Part shown: positions 16,325-24,425 of the stretch, piece after piece
Layout of the letters: each line of letters opens with the position of its first letter
Numbering within the stretch: position 1 is the stretch's first letter
Assembly: GCF_018459925.1 (NCBI RefSeq)
Contig: NZ_CP075371.1
Location: 4,216,001-4,280,000 of the forward strand
Length of the DNA stretch: 64,000 nucleotides
Direction of reading: 5' to 3'
Origin: Nocardioides aquaticus
GTDB taxonomy: Bacteria; Actinomycetota; Actinomycetes; Propionibacteriales; Nocardioidaceae
Translations under genes and position numbers: made by a program
The notes under the pieces: generated by a model
The model's database searches: none
What the model was told of the DNA's origin: nothing
What the model saw: the letters and a program-made list of their open reading frames with translations, nothing else

Positions 16325-16465
16325 ATGCTGGGATTCCTGATCTTCGTCATCGTCGTCGCCGCTGCTGTCGTGGCCTACAAGAACCGCGTCCCGCTCATGG
16401 CCAAGGTGCTCGGCCAGTCCGAGACCCGCGTCCGCTCGCAGATCGAGCGCAAGAAGCGCCGCTGA
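16325..16465 (+). CDS. Small single-helix membrane protein, 46 residues
   Basis: Starts at ATG 16325, ten bases after menA: one helix (MLGFLIFVIVVAAAVVAY) then a strongly basic tail ending 'IERKKRR'. The short spacing and the hydrophobic-then-basic pattern support a real gene; no family is recognised. Possibly a stabilising partner of a membrane enzyme (inference). Confidence 0.55.
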   Translation: MLGFLIFVIVVAAAVVAYKNRVPLMAKVLGQSETRVRSQIERKKRR

Positions 16466-16473
16466 GCGACCCG

Positions 16474-16734
16474 TCAGTCGCGGTCCTCGCGGGCCTTCAT
16501 CTCGTCGAACCGCGCGGACGCGCGGCTGGCGCGCTCCTCGACGCGGCGGGCGAAGGCCTCGCGCTGCGGGTTGAGGACGTAGTAGGACCCGATGCCGCTG
16601 ATCACGAACGCGATCACCAGGCACCAGAACACGCTGACCCCGCCGGTGACCGCGATCCACAGCCCGGCGACGATCGCGAAAGACGCCAGCAGCAGCAGCA
16701 GCCGCAGCGCGGTGTAGACCAGGAGCTCCTTCAC
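16474..16734 (-). CDS. DUF4229 family membrane protein
   Basis: 86-residue protein with two transmembrane helices (about residues 7-30 and 33-52) and a charged C-terminus ('RVEERASRASARFDEMKAREDRD'). It matches the actinobacterial DUF4229 pattern, including 'YVLNPQREAFA'. Function unknown. ATG at 16734; a single gene convergent with the 46-residue protein. Confidence 0.8.
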   Translation of the reverse strand: MKELLVYTALRLLLLLASFAIVAGLWIAVTGGVSVFWCLVIAFVISGIGSYYVLNPQREAFARRVEERASRASARFDEMKAREDRD

Positions 16735-16778
16735 GTGACCAGCCTAGGTCGTCACCAGCAGAGCCCTACGATGGAGGG

Positions 16779-17033
16779 GTGAAGTTCTTGCTCGTGCTCA
16801 TCCTCTTCGCCGTGGCGACGTACTTCCTCGTCCGGCTGGTGCAGGAGCGCGGTCTGCCCGGCACGTCCGGGTCCGGCGGCGGTGGCCGCGGGAACCTCCC
16901 CGGCCGGCCGAAGGGTCCTCAGGGCCCGAGCCGGCCCCGTCCCCCGGCGCCGCGCGGCCCGGACGACGACGACGACTTCTTGCGCGAGCTGGACCGCAAG
17001 CGCCGCTCCGAGCGCGACGACTCCGACAGCTGA
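16779..17033 (+). CDS. Small membrane-anchored hypothetical protein
   Basis: 84 residues: an N-terminal helix ('KFLLVLILFAVATYFLVRLV'), a Gly/Pro/Arg-rich linker, an Asp cluster ('PDDDDDFLRELDRKRRSE') and an acidic end. GTG at 16779 is preceded by GGAGGG. No family recognised. It is 13 bp upstream of the epimerase gene, so the two are probably cotranscribed. Confidence 0.65.
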   Translation: MKFLLVLILFAVATYFLVRLVQERGLPGTSGSGGGGRGNLPGRPKGPQGPSRPRPPAPRGPDDDDDFLRELDRKRRSERDDSDS

Positions 17034-17046
17034 CGAGCCCGGGCGC

Positions 17047-17937
17047 GTGGACGTCTTCCTGACGGGGGCGACCGGGTACATCGGCGAGGCCGTGGCCGAG
17101 CTCCTGGTGGCACGCGGTCACACGGTGGTCGGGTTGACCCGCGACCCTCGCTCGTCGCGGGCATCAGCCCTCGAGGACGCCGGCGTCCGGGTGGTCGCCG
17201 GCGACGTGGGCGATCCGGGGTCGTACCGGGCCCGTCTGGCCGCGGCCGAGGTCGTGATCCACACGGTGGCCGACGGTCGACGGCCGGTGGAGAGCGACGA
17301 GCAGCTGTTCGCCGAGCTGCTCGCCCTCCGGGCGGCGGGCCGGGCTCCGCACCTGGTCTACACGACGGGGTGCTCGGTGTACGGCGCCCACTGCCACCCG
17401 CTCCTGGACGAGTCCACGCCGACCGATCCCGACCACCCCCGCGCCCGGCTGGAGGCGCAGCTGGCGACGTCGCGGCTGGCCCACACGATCGTGCGGCCGG
17501 CGCTCGTCTTCGGGGGCCACGGACGGAGCTCCCTGCTGGGCCGGTGGCTGGACGAGGCCCGGGACGGCGTCGCGGTGTTCTACGGCGACGCCCGGAAGGT
17601 CTGGTCCTGGGTCCACGTCGACGACCTCGCCCGGGGCTACGCGGCGATCGTGGAGCGCCTCGCCGAGCTCGACGGGGAGGCGTTCCTCCTCGCGGACGAC
17701 GCGCCCGTCGCCGCGCTGGAGACGTACGAGGCGTGCCAGCGCGCCTTCGGCCGCACCGGGCCGGTGACCCACGCCCCGATCTCGGAGGAGGCGCCGGTCT
17801 ACCAGGTCTTCGACCGGCACGAGATCGTCGACAGCCGCAAGGCGCAGCGACTGCTCGGCTGGACGCCGCGGGCCACGAGCGTCATGGAGCTCGTCGCAGC
17901 GCTCCCGGGGCGGACGGCGACCCACCCGGAGCTGTAA
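17047..17937 (+). CDS. NAD-dependent epimerase/dehydratase family protein
   Basis: Extended SDR, 296 residues: 'VFLTGATGYIGEAVAELL' Rossmann motif at the N-terminus, 'VVAGDVGDP', 'LVYTTGCSVYG' and a C-terminal 'SRKAQRLLGWTPR' typical of the nucleotide-sugar epimerase group. The usual YxxxK pair is not evident (the 'RARLEAQLA' segment occupies that place), so catalysis may differ. GTG at 17047; longer open reading into the previous gene is a shadow. The TAA stop lies inside a 72-nt hairpin. Confidence 0.85.
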   Translation: MDVFLTGATGYIGEAVAELLVARGHTVVGLTRDPRSSRASALEDAGVRVVAGDVGDPGSYRARLAAAEVVIHTVADGRRPVESDEQLFAELLALRAAGRAPHLVYTTGCSVYGAHCHPLLDESTPTDPDHPRARLEAQLATSRLAHTIVRPALVFGGHGRSSLLGRWLDEARDGVAVFYGDARKVWSWVHVDDLARGYAAIVERLAELDGEAFLLADDAPVAALETYEACQRAFGRTGPVTHAPISEEAPVYQVFDRHEIVDSRKAQRLLGWTPRATSVMELVAALPGRTATHPEL

Positions 17938-18003
17938 CGCTGTGTTACGTCATCTGGTGTGGAGACGTGACGCCGCACCAGACGAAGTAACACAGCGTTA
18001 CAG
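17932..18003. terminator. 72-nt near-perfect hairpin between convergent genes
   Basis: A perfect 17-bp stem, CTGTAACGCTGTGTTAC (17932-17948) with its complement at 17987-18003, encloses a second stem TCTGGTG (17953-17959) / CACCAGA (17976-17982) that extends by four more pairs. It sits between the epimerase (+) and ccsB (-) and fits a bidirectional terminator, but is unusually long, contains the epimerase stop codon, and could be a mobile palindrome. Confidence 0.7.
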
Positions 18004-18048
18004 CGCGCGCGGGCGCCCGGAGCGCGCGCGGCCGGCCGGCCGGCGGCG

Positions 18049-19116
18049 CTACAGCAGCCGTGGACCCGGGTCGCCGTCGCCCGCGACCGCCACGCCCGGG
18101 TCGGCCGGGCCGACCAGGGCCGGGGCGGCGTACGAGTGCTGGCTGGTGGTCGAGAAGTAGTTGATGCCGATGAAGTTGAACCACAGCGTGGCCAGCCCCA
18201 GCAGCGCCAGGTAGGCGGCCTTGCGCCCCCGCCAGCCGGCGGTCGTACGCGCGTGCAGGTAGGCGGCGTAGACGACCCAGGTGATGAACGCCCACACCTC
18301 CTTGGGGTCCCAGTTCCAGTAGCGGGACCAGGCCTCGTGCGCCCAGATCGGTCCGGTGATGAGGACCGCGAAGGTCCACACGGGGAAGGCGAAGGCGTGG
18401 ATCCGGTACGACGTGGAGTCCAGCCGGGCCAGCGACGGCGCGCGGCCGAGCAGCCCGGTCGTGACGTCGGGGCGGCGCTCCTTGACCAGGTAGATCAGCG
18501 AGAGCAGCCCGCCCAGGGTGAACGCGCCGGTGGCGATCACGGCGGAGACGACGTGGATGACCAGCCAGTACGAGTTCAGCGCCTCGGTCAGCGGCGCGAC
18601 CGGGCTGTGCAGCCAGATCACGGCCACCATCAGCACCGCCAGCACGAACCCGACGACCAGCGGGGCCATCCAGTCCAGGCGGAAGCGGCGGCGCACCACG
18701 ACGTACATCAGGGCGACCACGAAGGTGCCGGCCAGGGTGAACTCGTACATGTTGCCCCAGGGCACCCGGTTCGGGTCCGCGGCCATCCCGCGCCCGACCA
18801 GGGAGATCCCGTGCGCGACGAGCGCGACCACGGTCAGCAGCAGGCCGAGGCGACCGAAGAGCGCCACCCGGTACGACGCCTGGCCGGCGGCGGCCGAGGT
18901 CGGCGGGTCGCCCGCCCGGTCACCGGGCCCGGTCGCGACGGCGACGCCGCCGCCGTCCGCGCGGGCGGGGCTCGCGGTCGTGCGCGCGGCCTCCACGGCG
19001 CCGGGCTGGCGGAGCGCGGCCCACTCGACCAGGTGCGCCAGCAGCGCGAGGAAGTACACGATCCCCGCCGCCCCGACGGCCTGGTTGGAGAGCATCTCCC
19101 ATGCGGTGTCGCTCAC
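18049..19116 (-). CDS. ccsB: Cytochrome c biogenesis protein CcsB/ResC
   Basis: Polytopic membrane protein that, with ResB/Ccs1, exports heme and attaches it to apocytochromes c (System II). The tryptophan-rich heme motif 'SRYWNWDPKEVWAFITW' and conserved histidines ('VAHGISL', 'VIHVVSAV', 'YLHARTTAGWRGRKAAY') are visible over about eight helices; 355 residues. GTG at 19116 overlaps the resB stop (GTGA). Final gene of resA-ccdA-resB-ccsB. Confidence 0.93.
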   Translation of the reverse strand: MSDTAWEMLSNQAVGAAGIVYFLALLAHLVEWAALRQPGAVEAARTTASPARADGGGVAVATGPGDRAGDPPTSAAAGQASYRVALFGRLGLLLTVVALVAHGISLVGRGMAADPNRVPWGNMYEFTLAGTFVVALMYVVVRRRFRLDWMAPLVVGFVLAVLMVAVIWLHSPVAPLTEALNSYWLVIHVVSAVIATGAFTLGGLLSLIYLVKERRPDVTTGLLGRAPSLARLDSTSYRIHAFAFPVWTFAVLITGPIWAHEAWSRYWNWDPKEVWAFITWVVYAAYLHARTTAGWRGRKAAYLALLGLATLWFNFIGINYFSTTSQHSYAAPALVGPADPGVAVAGDGDPGPRLL

Positions 19117-20795
19117 GACTCGTCCTCTCCTGCACGTCCTGCTCGTCCTGCGCCGCGGGCGGTGCCGTCCGCGGGTCCTCCGAGGGCGGCCACGAGCTTG
19201 TCCAGCTCGTCCGGCCCCGCGTCCTGGTCGTCGGGCTCGGGCCCGGCGCTCGAGCGTCGCAGCACGGCCACCTCCACCATGCTCCCACCGCCCTGGTCAG
19301 CCTTCCGGGCGCGCACCCAGATCCGGCGCGGGCGGATGAACAGCGAGCCCAGCAGGCCGATCAGGGCGAGCACCACGCCGGCCAGCGCGAGCTCCTTGCC
19401 GGGGGTCTGGCTGATCTGCACCCGGGCCCACGGCTCGACGCCCTCGAAGGTGACCGAGCCCAGGTCGTCGGGCAGGTCGGCGGTCTGGCCGGGCTGCAGG
19501 TCGAGCCGGTAGCGCGAGCCGTCCTCCTCGGTGACCTTCGGCGCCCCGTCCTTGTCCAGGACGTAGATCGACTGGGGCGAGCCGTCGTCCAGCCCGAGGT
19601 CGCCGGCGAAGACCTCCATCGACAGCGTGGGGTTCCGGTCGTCGCCCATCACGTTGACCGGGTCGCCGTCGATCATCACGAAGGTCGGGTAGAACAGCCC
19701 CTCGAGCCCGACGTCGGGGTCCGACAGGGTCGACTTTGCCACGCCGTACGACAGCAGGCCCTGGTCCTGGGGCAGGAAGACGACCGGCTGCGAGTACATG
19801 ACCTCACCGTCGGGGTCGCGCACGGTGATCACCGGGGCGTACCCGTGCCCGATCAGGAACACGTCGGTGTCGCCGATCGAGAGCGGGTGGTTGACCCGGA
19901 GGTCGTACTGCTCGGTCTCGGCGTCCGGGTCCTCCTGGTAGGACAGGTCGGCCTGGAACCCGCGCGCCATCCCGCGCCCGGCGCCGGACTCGATCCACTC
20001 GGCGCTGAAGTCGTCGAGGGTGAAGGAGAACGGCTCCATGTCGGTGGGCTCGAACAGCGATCCGGGGTTGAAGTCGTCGTACTGCGAGAGGTTGTTGGCG
20101 AAGCCGGTGCCCTGGATGACGATCACGCCGCCCTGGTAGCCGAAGAGCCCGCCGAGCCCGAAACCGACCATCACCACGATCACCGAGACGTGGAAGAGCA
20201 GGTTGCCGGCCTCGCGGAGGTAGCCGCGCTCGGCGGCCACCCAGCCGCCCTCGGGCCCGGCGTCGTCGTCGACGCGGACCCGGTAGCGGCGCCGGCGCAG
20301 CTCGCGACGGGCGTCCTCGAGCACGGTGTGCGGGGAGGCGGAGACGCGGTACGCCGCGTGCTCGGGCAGCCGGGCCAGGTTGCGCGGGGCGGCCGGGGGC
20401 TTGGCGCGCAGCCCGCGCCAGTAGACGAACGTCCGCGGGACGATGCAGCCGATCAGCGACACCACCAGCAGCAGGTAGATCGCGGAGAACCACGGCGAGT
20501 CGTAGACCGAGAACAGCCCGAGCCGCTCGTAGATCGGCGCCAGCGTCGGGTGCGCGTCGCGCCACCGCGAGGCCGCCAGGGAGTCGACGGAGTCCTGCGG
20601 GACCACGGACCCCGGTACGGCGGCCAGCGCCAGCAGGAGCAGCAGCACCAGCGCGGTGCGCATCGAGGTCAGCTGGCGCCACGACCAGCGGCCGAGCTCG
20701 CGGATCCCGAGCTCGCCGGGGCGGCGGGCCGGCGGCGCCTGCGGCGGCTCCGGCTGGGAGCCGGCGGCCGGCTGGGTCTGCACGTCGGTGCTCAC
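19113..20795 (-). CDS. resB: Cytochrome c biogenesis protein ResB/Ccs1
   Basis: 560-residue System II partner of CcsB. Helices lie near residues 45-65, 105-125 and 205-225, followed by a large extracytoplasmic domain and a final helix ('ELALAGVVLALIGLLGSLF') before a cytoplasmic acidic tail. GTG at 20795 (VSTDVQTQ) overlaps the ccdA stop as GTGA; frame upstream shadows ccdA. ResB handles heme delivery at the outer membrane face. Confidence 0.92.
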   Translation of the reverse strand: MSTDVQTQPAAGSQPEPPQAPPARRPGELGIRELGRWSWRQLTSMRTALVLLLLLALAAVPGSVVPQDSVDSLAASRWRDAHPTLAPIYERLGLFSVYDSPWFSAIYLLLVVSLIGCIVPRTFVYWRGLRAKPPAAPRNLARLPEHAAYRVSASPHTVLEDARRELRRRRYRVRVDDDAGPEGGWVAAERGYLREAGNLLFHVSVIVVMVGFGLGGLFGYQGGVIVIQGTGFANNLSQYDDFNPGSLFEPTDMEPFSFTLDDFSAEWIESGAGRGMARGFQADLSYQEDPDAETEQYDLRVNHPLSIGDTDVFLIGHGYAPVITVRDPDGEVMYSQPVVFLPQDQGLLSYGVAKSTLSDPDVGLEGLFYPTFVMIDGDPVNVMGDDRNPTLSMEVFAGDLGLDDGSPQSIYVLDKDGAPKVTEEDGSRYRLDLQPGQTADLPDDLGSVTFEGVEPWARVQISQTPGKELALAGVVLALIGLLGSLFIRPRRIWVRARKADQGGGSMVEVAVLRRSSAGPEPDDQDAGPDELDKLVAALGGPADGTARGAGRAGRAGEDES

Positions 20796-21553
20796 ACGCT
20801 CACCTCGAAGTCGCTCACGAGCTGGATCTGGACCCAGGTGACCAGCTGGTCCCAGGCGCCGGTGACCAGCGCGAGGCCGACCAGCACGAGCATCAGTCCG
20901 CCGATCCTGGTCACCCAGGCCTGGTGGCGCCGGACGAAGGAGACCGCCCCGAGGGCCCGACGGTAGGCGAGCCCCGCGATGACGAAGGGGATGCCGAGCC
21001 CGACGGCGTAGACGCCCGAGAGCAGGGCCCCGCGGGCGGCGGTGGCCTCGTTGACCGACAGGGTCAGGATCACCCCGAGCGTGGGCCCGATGCAGGGCGT
21101 CCAGCCGAGGCCGAAGATGATCCCGATCAGCGGGGCCGCGGCCAGCCCGACGGCCGGGACCTTGTGCACGCGCCACTCGCGCTGCAGGGCGGGCACGAGG
21201 CCGGCGAAGGCCAGCCCGAGCACGATGATCACGACCCCGGAGACGACGGTGATCTCACGCTGGTACTCGCGCAGCCACTGGCCCAGCGCGCCGGAGGCGG
21301 CGCCGATGGAGACGAACACGGCGGCGAAGCCGAGCACGAAGAGCAGCGAGCCGAGCAGCATCCGGCCGCGGTGGTCGGCGGCCTTGCCGTCGGCCAGGTC
21401 GGCACCCGAGAGGCCGGTGGCGTAGGACAGGTATCCGGGCAGCAGCGGGATCACGCAGGGCGAGAAGAACGAGACCAGTCCGGCCACCAGGGCCACCGGC
21501 AGGGCCAGGGCCAGGGAGCCGGCCGCGGCCTGCTGGGTGAACCAGTCAGCCAT
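20792..21553 (-). CDS. ccdA: Cytochrome c biogenesis protein CcdA
   Basis: Six-helix thiol-disulfide transporter (DsbD transmembrane family) that carries reducing power outward to ResA. The two redox cysteines are in 'SFFSPCVIPLLPGYLSY' and 'GLGWTPCIGPTLG'. 253 residues, ATG at 21553, overlapping the resA stop by 8 bp. Operon position between resA and resB is classic. Confidence 0.95.
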   Translation of the reverse strand: MADWFTQQAAAGSLALALPVALVAGLVSFFSPCVIPLLPGYLSYATGLSGADLADGKAADHRGRMLLGSLLFVLGFAAVFVSIGAASGALGQWLREYQREITVVSGVVIIVLGLAFAGLVPALQREWRVHKVPAVGLAAAPLIGIIFGLGWTPCIGPTLGVILTLSVNEATAARGALLSGVYAVGLGIPFVIAGLAYRRALGAVSFVRRHQAWVTRIGGLMLVLVGLALVTGAWDQLVTWVQIQLVSDFEVSV

Positions 21554-22154
21554 CGGTGCGCACCCCGTCGACGACCTGCTCCAGCGTCAGCGCGGAGGGG
21601 ATCTCGCCGCTGAACAGCGCGCCGACCCGGCCCTCCTCGTCGAGCACGACGGTGCTCGGCATCGACTGCGGCTGGTAGGGCGCCGGGAAGGCCAGCAGGG
21701 GCGCGGCGGTGTCGTCGTAGAAGGACGGGTAGGTCACCCCGACCTCCTTCTCGAAGGCCTCGGCGGTGCCGATCCCGGGGTCGCGGGTGTTGATGCCGAC
21801 GAAGGTCGCGTCGAGCTCGTCGGCGGCCTCGACCAGCATCGGCATCTCCGAGCGGCAGGGACCGCAGCCGGACCACCAGACGTTGACCACGGTGACCTCG
21901 CCGCGGCTGTCGGCCAGGTCGAGCGGCTCGCCCTGGATCGACTCCCCGCTCAGGTCGACCGGCTCGCCGCGGTCGGCCTCGGGGATCTCGACGACGTTGC
22001 CCATCCCGCCGACGTACTGCAGGTCCCCGGTGCCCTGCAGGCCGCTGCAGCCGGCGAGCAGCAGCGGGGCCGCGGCGACGCCGGCGAGCAGCGCGAGGCG
22101 GCGGGGGCGCCGGGCACGCCGGGCACGCCGGGCACGCCGGGAGGCGAGGGTCAT
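21546..22154 (-). CDS. resA: TlpA/ResA-type thiol-disulfide lipoprotein
   Basis: Extracytoplasmic thioredoxin-like protein that reduces apocytochrome c haem-binding cysteines. A twin-Arg-rich N-terminus and lipobox 'LLLAGCSG' (lipidation Cys near residue 36) precede the redlike domain with active site 'WWSGCGPCRSEMP' (CxxC). 202 residues. The first 18 residues are encoded by a short tandem repeat (about 22107-22142, Arg-Ala-Arg units). ATG at 22154 overlaps the phosphatase stop (ATGA). Confidence 0.92.
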   Translation of the reverse strand: MTLASRRARRARRARRPRRLALLAGVAAAPLLLAGCSGLQGTGDLQYVGGMGNVVEIPEADRGEPVDLSGESIQGEPLDLADSRGEVTVVNVWWSGCGPCRSEMPMLVEAADELDATFVGINTRDPGIGTAEAFEKEVGVTYPSFYDDTAAPLLAFPAPYQPQSMPSTVVLDEEGRVGALFSGEIPSALTLEQVVDGVRTDG

Positions 22155-22852
22155 CGTCCGCCCTCGCCCGGGGCCTGCTCGGTGCCGCCGGAGGAGAAGG
22201 CCTGGCCGCGCTCGGCGGCCGGGATCAGGTCGGCGGCCGGCTCGGAGTAGGTCAGGGTGACCAGCCGCTCGTCGTCGAAGTGCAGCGAGGTCACCGAGCA
22301 GAGCGTGCAGCGCCGGTTCTGGGGCAGGTGCAGGAACGAGCGGCCCTCGACGTGCAGCCGGGTGGTCCAGATCGGCAGCTGGTGGGAGACCACGACGGCC
22401 TCGTGGCCGTGCGCCTCACGGCGGGCGTCGTGGATCGCGGCCATCATCCGGCCGACGATGAGCCGGTACGGCTCGCCCCACGACGGCCGCCACGGGTTGT
22501 AGAGGTAGCGCCAGGTGCGGGGGTCCTTGAGCGCGTTGTGGCCGTTGCCGAAGCGTTCGCCCTCGAAGACGTTGCCGGACTCGATGACCCGCTCGTCGGT
22601 GCGCACGGCCAGCCCGCGGGCGGCGGCCAGGGGCGCGATGGTCTCCTGCACCCGCTCCAGCGGGGACGCGCGCAGGTGCACGATGTCGCGGTGGCCCAGC
22701 GCCTCGGCGACCTTGTCGGCCATCGCCAGGCCGCGGGTCGACAGGTGGAAGCCGTCGCGGCGGCCGTAGAGCACGCCGCGCGGGTTGTGCACCTCGCCGT
22801 GGCGCAGCAGGTGCACGACGGTCCGGGTGGTGCCCGGCGCCGGGGCGCTCAC
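22151..22852 (-). CDS. Histidine phosphatase family protein
   Basis: Phosphoglycerate-mutase-like phosphatase, 233 residues: catalytic '[10 protein letters not shown]' RHG motif at the N-terminus, conserved '[11 protein letters not shown]' and the second His in '[10 protein letters not shown]'. Substrate unknown. Genes of this type often lie between hemL and the cytochrome c genes in actinobacteria, as here. GTG at 22852 overlaps the hemL stop (GTGA). Confidence 0.9.
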   Translation of the reverse strand: MSAPAPGTTRTVVHLLRHGEVHNPRGVLYGRRDGFHLSTRGLAMADKVAEALGHRDIVHLRASPLERVQETIAPLAAARGLAVRTDERVIESGNVFEGERFGNGHNALKDPRTWRYLYNPWRPSWGEPYRLIVGRMMAAIHDARREAHGHEAVVVSHQLPIWTTRLHVEGRSFLHLPQNRRCTLCSVTSLHFDDERLVTLTYSEPAADLIPAAERGQAFSSGGTEQAPGEGGR

Positions 22853-24204
22853 GCGCGGGTCCCCGCGGCCGGGTCCTGCGCGGCGGCCGCGGCACGGGCG
22901 GCGTCGGGCAGCGCGTCGAGGATCGTCTGGATCGCCCGGTCGTCGTGCGCGGCGGAGAGGAACCACGACTCGTAGGCCGAGGGCGGCAGGTAGACGCCGC
23001 GGTCGAGCATGGCGTGGAAGAAGGCGGCGTACGCCCCGGCGTCGGTGCGGGACGCCTCGGCGAAGTCCCGGACCGGGCCCTCGGTGAGGAAGACCGAGAA
23101 CATCGTGCCGGCGGACTGCACCGCGTGGGCCACGCCCGCGGCGTCGAGGGCGTCGGTGACGCCGGCCTTGACGACCTCGCCGGCCTTGGTGAGGTGGTCG
23201 TAGACCTCGTCGGTGGCCAGGCGCAGCGTGGTCAGGCCGGCGGTGGTCGCGACCGGGTTCCCCGAGAGCGTGCCGGCCTGGTAGACCGGCCCCTCGGGCG
23301 CGAGGCGGGCCATCACGTCGGCGCGGCCGCCGAAGGCCGCGGCCGGGAACCCGCCCCCCATCACCTTGCCCATGACGACCAGGTCGGGCGTCCAGCCCTC
23401 GACGGCGCCGTCGATGCCCCAGTAGCCCTGGCGGCTGGCGCGGAACCCGGTCATCACCTCGTCGGAGACGAACAGCGCGCCGTGCTCGGCGCAGGTGCGC
23501 GACAGGAACTCGTTGAAGCCCGGCTCGGGCGGGACGACGCCCATGTTGCCGGGCGAGGCCTCGGTGACCAGGCAGGCGATCCGGTCGCCGTGCTCGGCGA
23601 AGACCGCGGTGACCGCCTCGCGGTCGTTGTAGGGCAGCACGAGGGTGAGCTCGGTGGCCGAGGCCGGCACGCCGGGGGTGCCCGGGACCGCGAAGGTGGC
23701 CAGCCCGGAGCCGGCCGAGGCCAGCAGCGCGTCGACGTGGCCGTGGTAGCAGCCGGCGAACTTGACCACGACGTCGCGGCCGGTGAACCCGCGCGCCAGC
23801 CGGATCGCCGACATCGAGGCCTCGGTGCCGGAGGAGGTGAAGCGGACCTTCTCGACCGGGGCGCGGGCCACGATCTCCTCGGCCAGCTCGACCTCGGGCA
23901 CGGTCGGGGCGCCGTACGAGGTCCCGCGGGCGACCGCGGCCTGGACGGCGGCCTGGACCTCGGGGTGGGCGTGGCCCAGCAGCATCGGGCCCCACGAGCA
24001 GATCAGGTCGACCATCTCGTTGCCGTCGGCGTCGGTGAGCCAGGCACCCTTCGCCGAGGTGATGAAGCGGGGGCTGCCCCCGACCGCGGCGAACGCGCGG
24101 ACCGGGGAGTTCACACCGCCGGGCGTGACCGCCCGGGCCCGGGCGAACAGGGCCTCGGAGGCGGGAGCGGCGGACGGCGTGCTGGACGGCGTGGCGGTGG
24201 GCAC
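22849..24204 (-). CDS. hemL: Glutamate-1-semialdehyde 2,1-aminomutase
   Basis: PLP enzyme converting glutamate-1-semialdehyde to 5-aminolevulinate in heme synthesis, downstream of HemA (encoded at 29851-31197). 451 residues with '[12 protein letters not shown]', '[17 protein letters not shown]', 'DEVMTGFR' and PLP Lys in '[15 protein letters not shown]'. GTG at 24204 has GGGGGA immediately upstream; the longer reading upstream lacks similarity. First gene of a six-gene minus-strand run that ends with ccsB. Confidence 0.95.
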   Translation of the reverse strand: MPTATPSSTPSAAPASEALFARARAVTPGGVNSPVRAFAAVGGSPRFITSAKGAWLTDADGNEMVDLICSWGPMLLGHAHPEVQAAVQAAVARGTSYGAPTVPEVELAEEIVARAPVEKVRFTSSGTEASMSAIRLARGFTGRDVVVKFAGCYHGHVDALLASAGSGLATFAVPGTPGVPASATELTLVLPYNDREAVTAVFAEHGDRIACLVTEASPGNMGVVPPEPGFNEFLSRTCAEHGALFVSDEVMTGFRASRQGYWGIDGAVEGWTPDLVVMGKVMGGGFPAAAFGGRADVMARLAPEGPVYQAGTLSGNPVATTAGLTTLRLATDEVYDHLTKAGEVVKAGVTDALDAAGVAHAVQSAGTMFSVFLTEGPVRDFAEASRTDAGAYAAFFHAMLDRGVYLPPSAYESWFLSAAHDDRAIQTILDALPDAARAAAAAQDPAAGTRA

Positions 24205-24346
24205 TCCCCCATCCTCCCGCGCGACGCAACGCCACCCAAACCGCGCGGGCCCGGTTTGAGCCACGTCACACCCGAGTCGTCGTCGGACTGGGAGGACGAG
24301 TGTTCGCCCGATCTGCTCCAAGGGGTCCCGCTGGGGCCTACCGGCG

Positions 24347-24374
24347 CGTAACCTGACCGTGACTTGTGCGTTGT
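24347..24374 (+). promoter_or_regulatory. BldN-type ECF sigma promoter for the transglycosylase gene
   Basis: CGTAAC (24347-24352), a 16-base spacer, and CGTTGT (24369-24374) match the Streptomyces sigma-BldN consensus CGTAAC-N16-CGTTGA at 11 of 12 positions. Transcription would start near 24380, about 45 bp before the ATG at 24426. The window encodes a BldN-type sigma factor at 34959. Confidence 0.65.
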
Positions 24375-24425
24375 GTCACCTGTCAGGCCTTGTGGGAGGC
24401 CTGCATCCATCGAGGAGAGTTCCGC

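Noticed and set aside
12998..16660. A 1,220-codon open frame on the minus strand
   Set aside because: Only the menE part has recognisable motifs; the rest is antisense to the MFS transporter and menA and has the repetitive Arg/Gly/Asp composition of high-GC shadows.
17945..17990. Peptides readable from both strands of the 72-nt hairpin
   Set aside because: The similarity of the two translations follows from the palindrome; there is no ribosome site.
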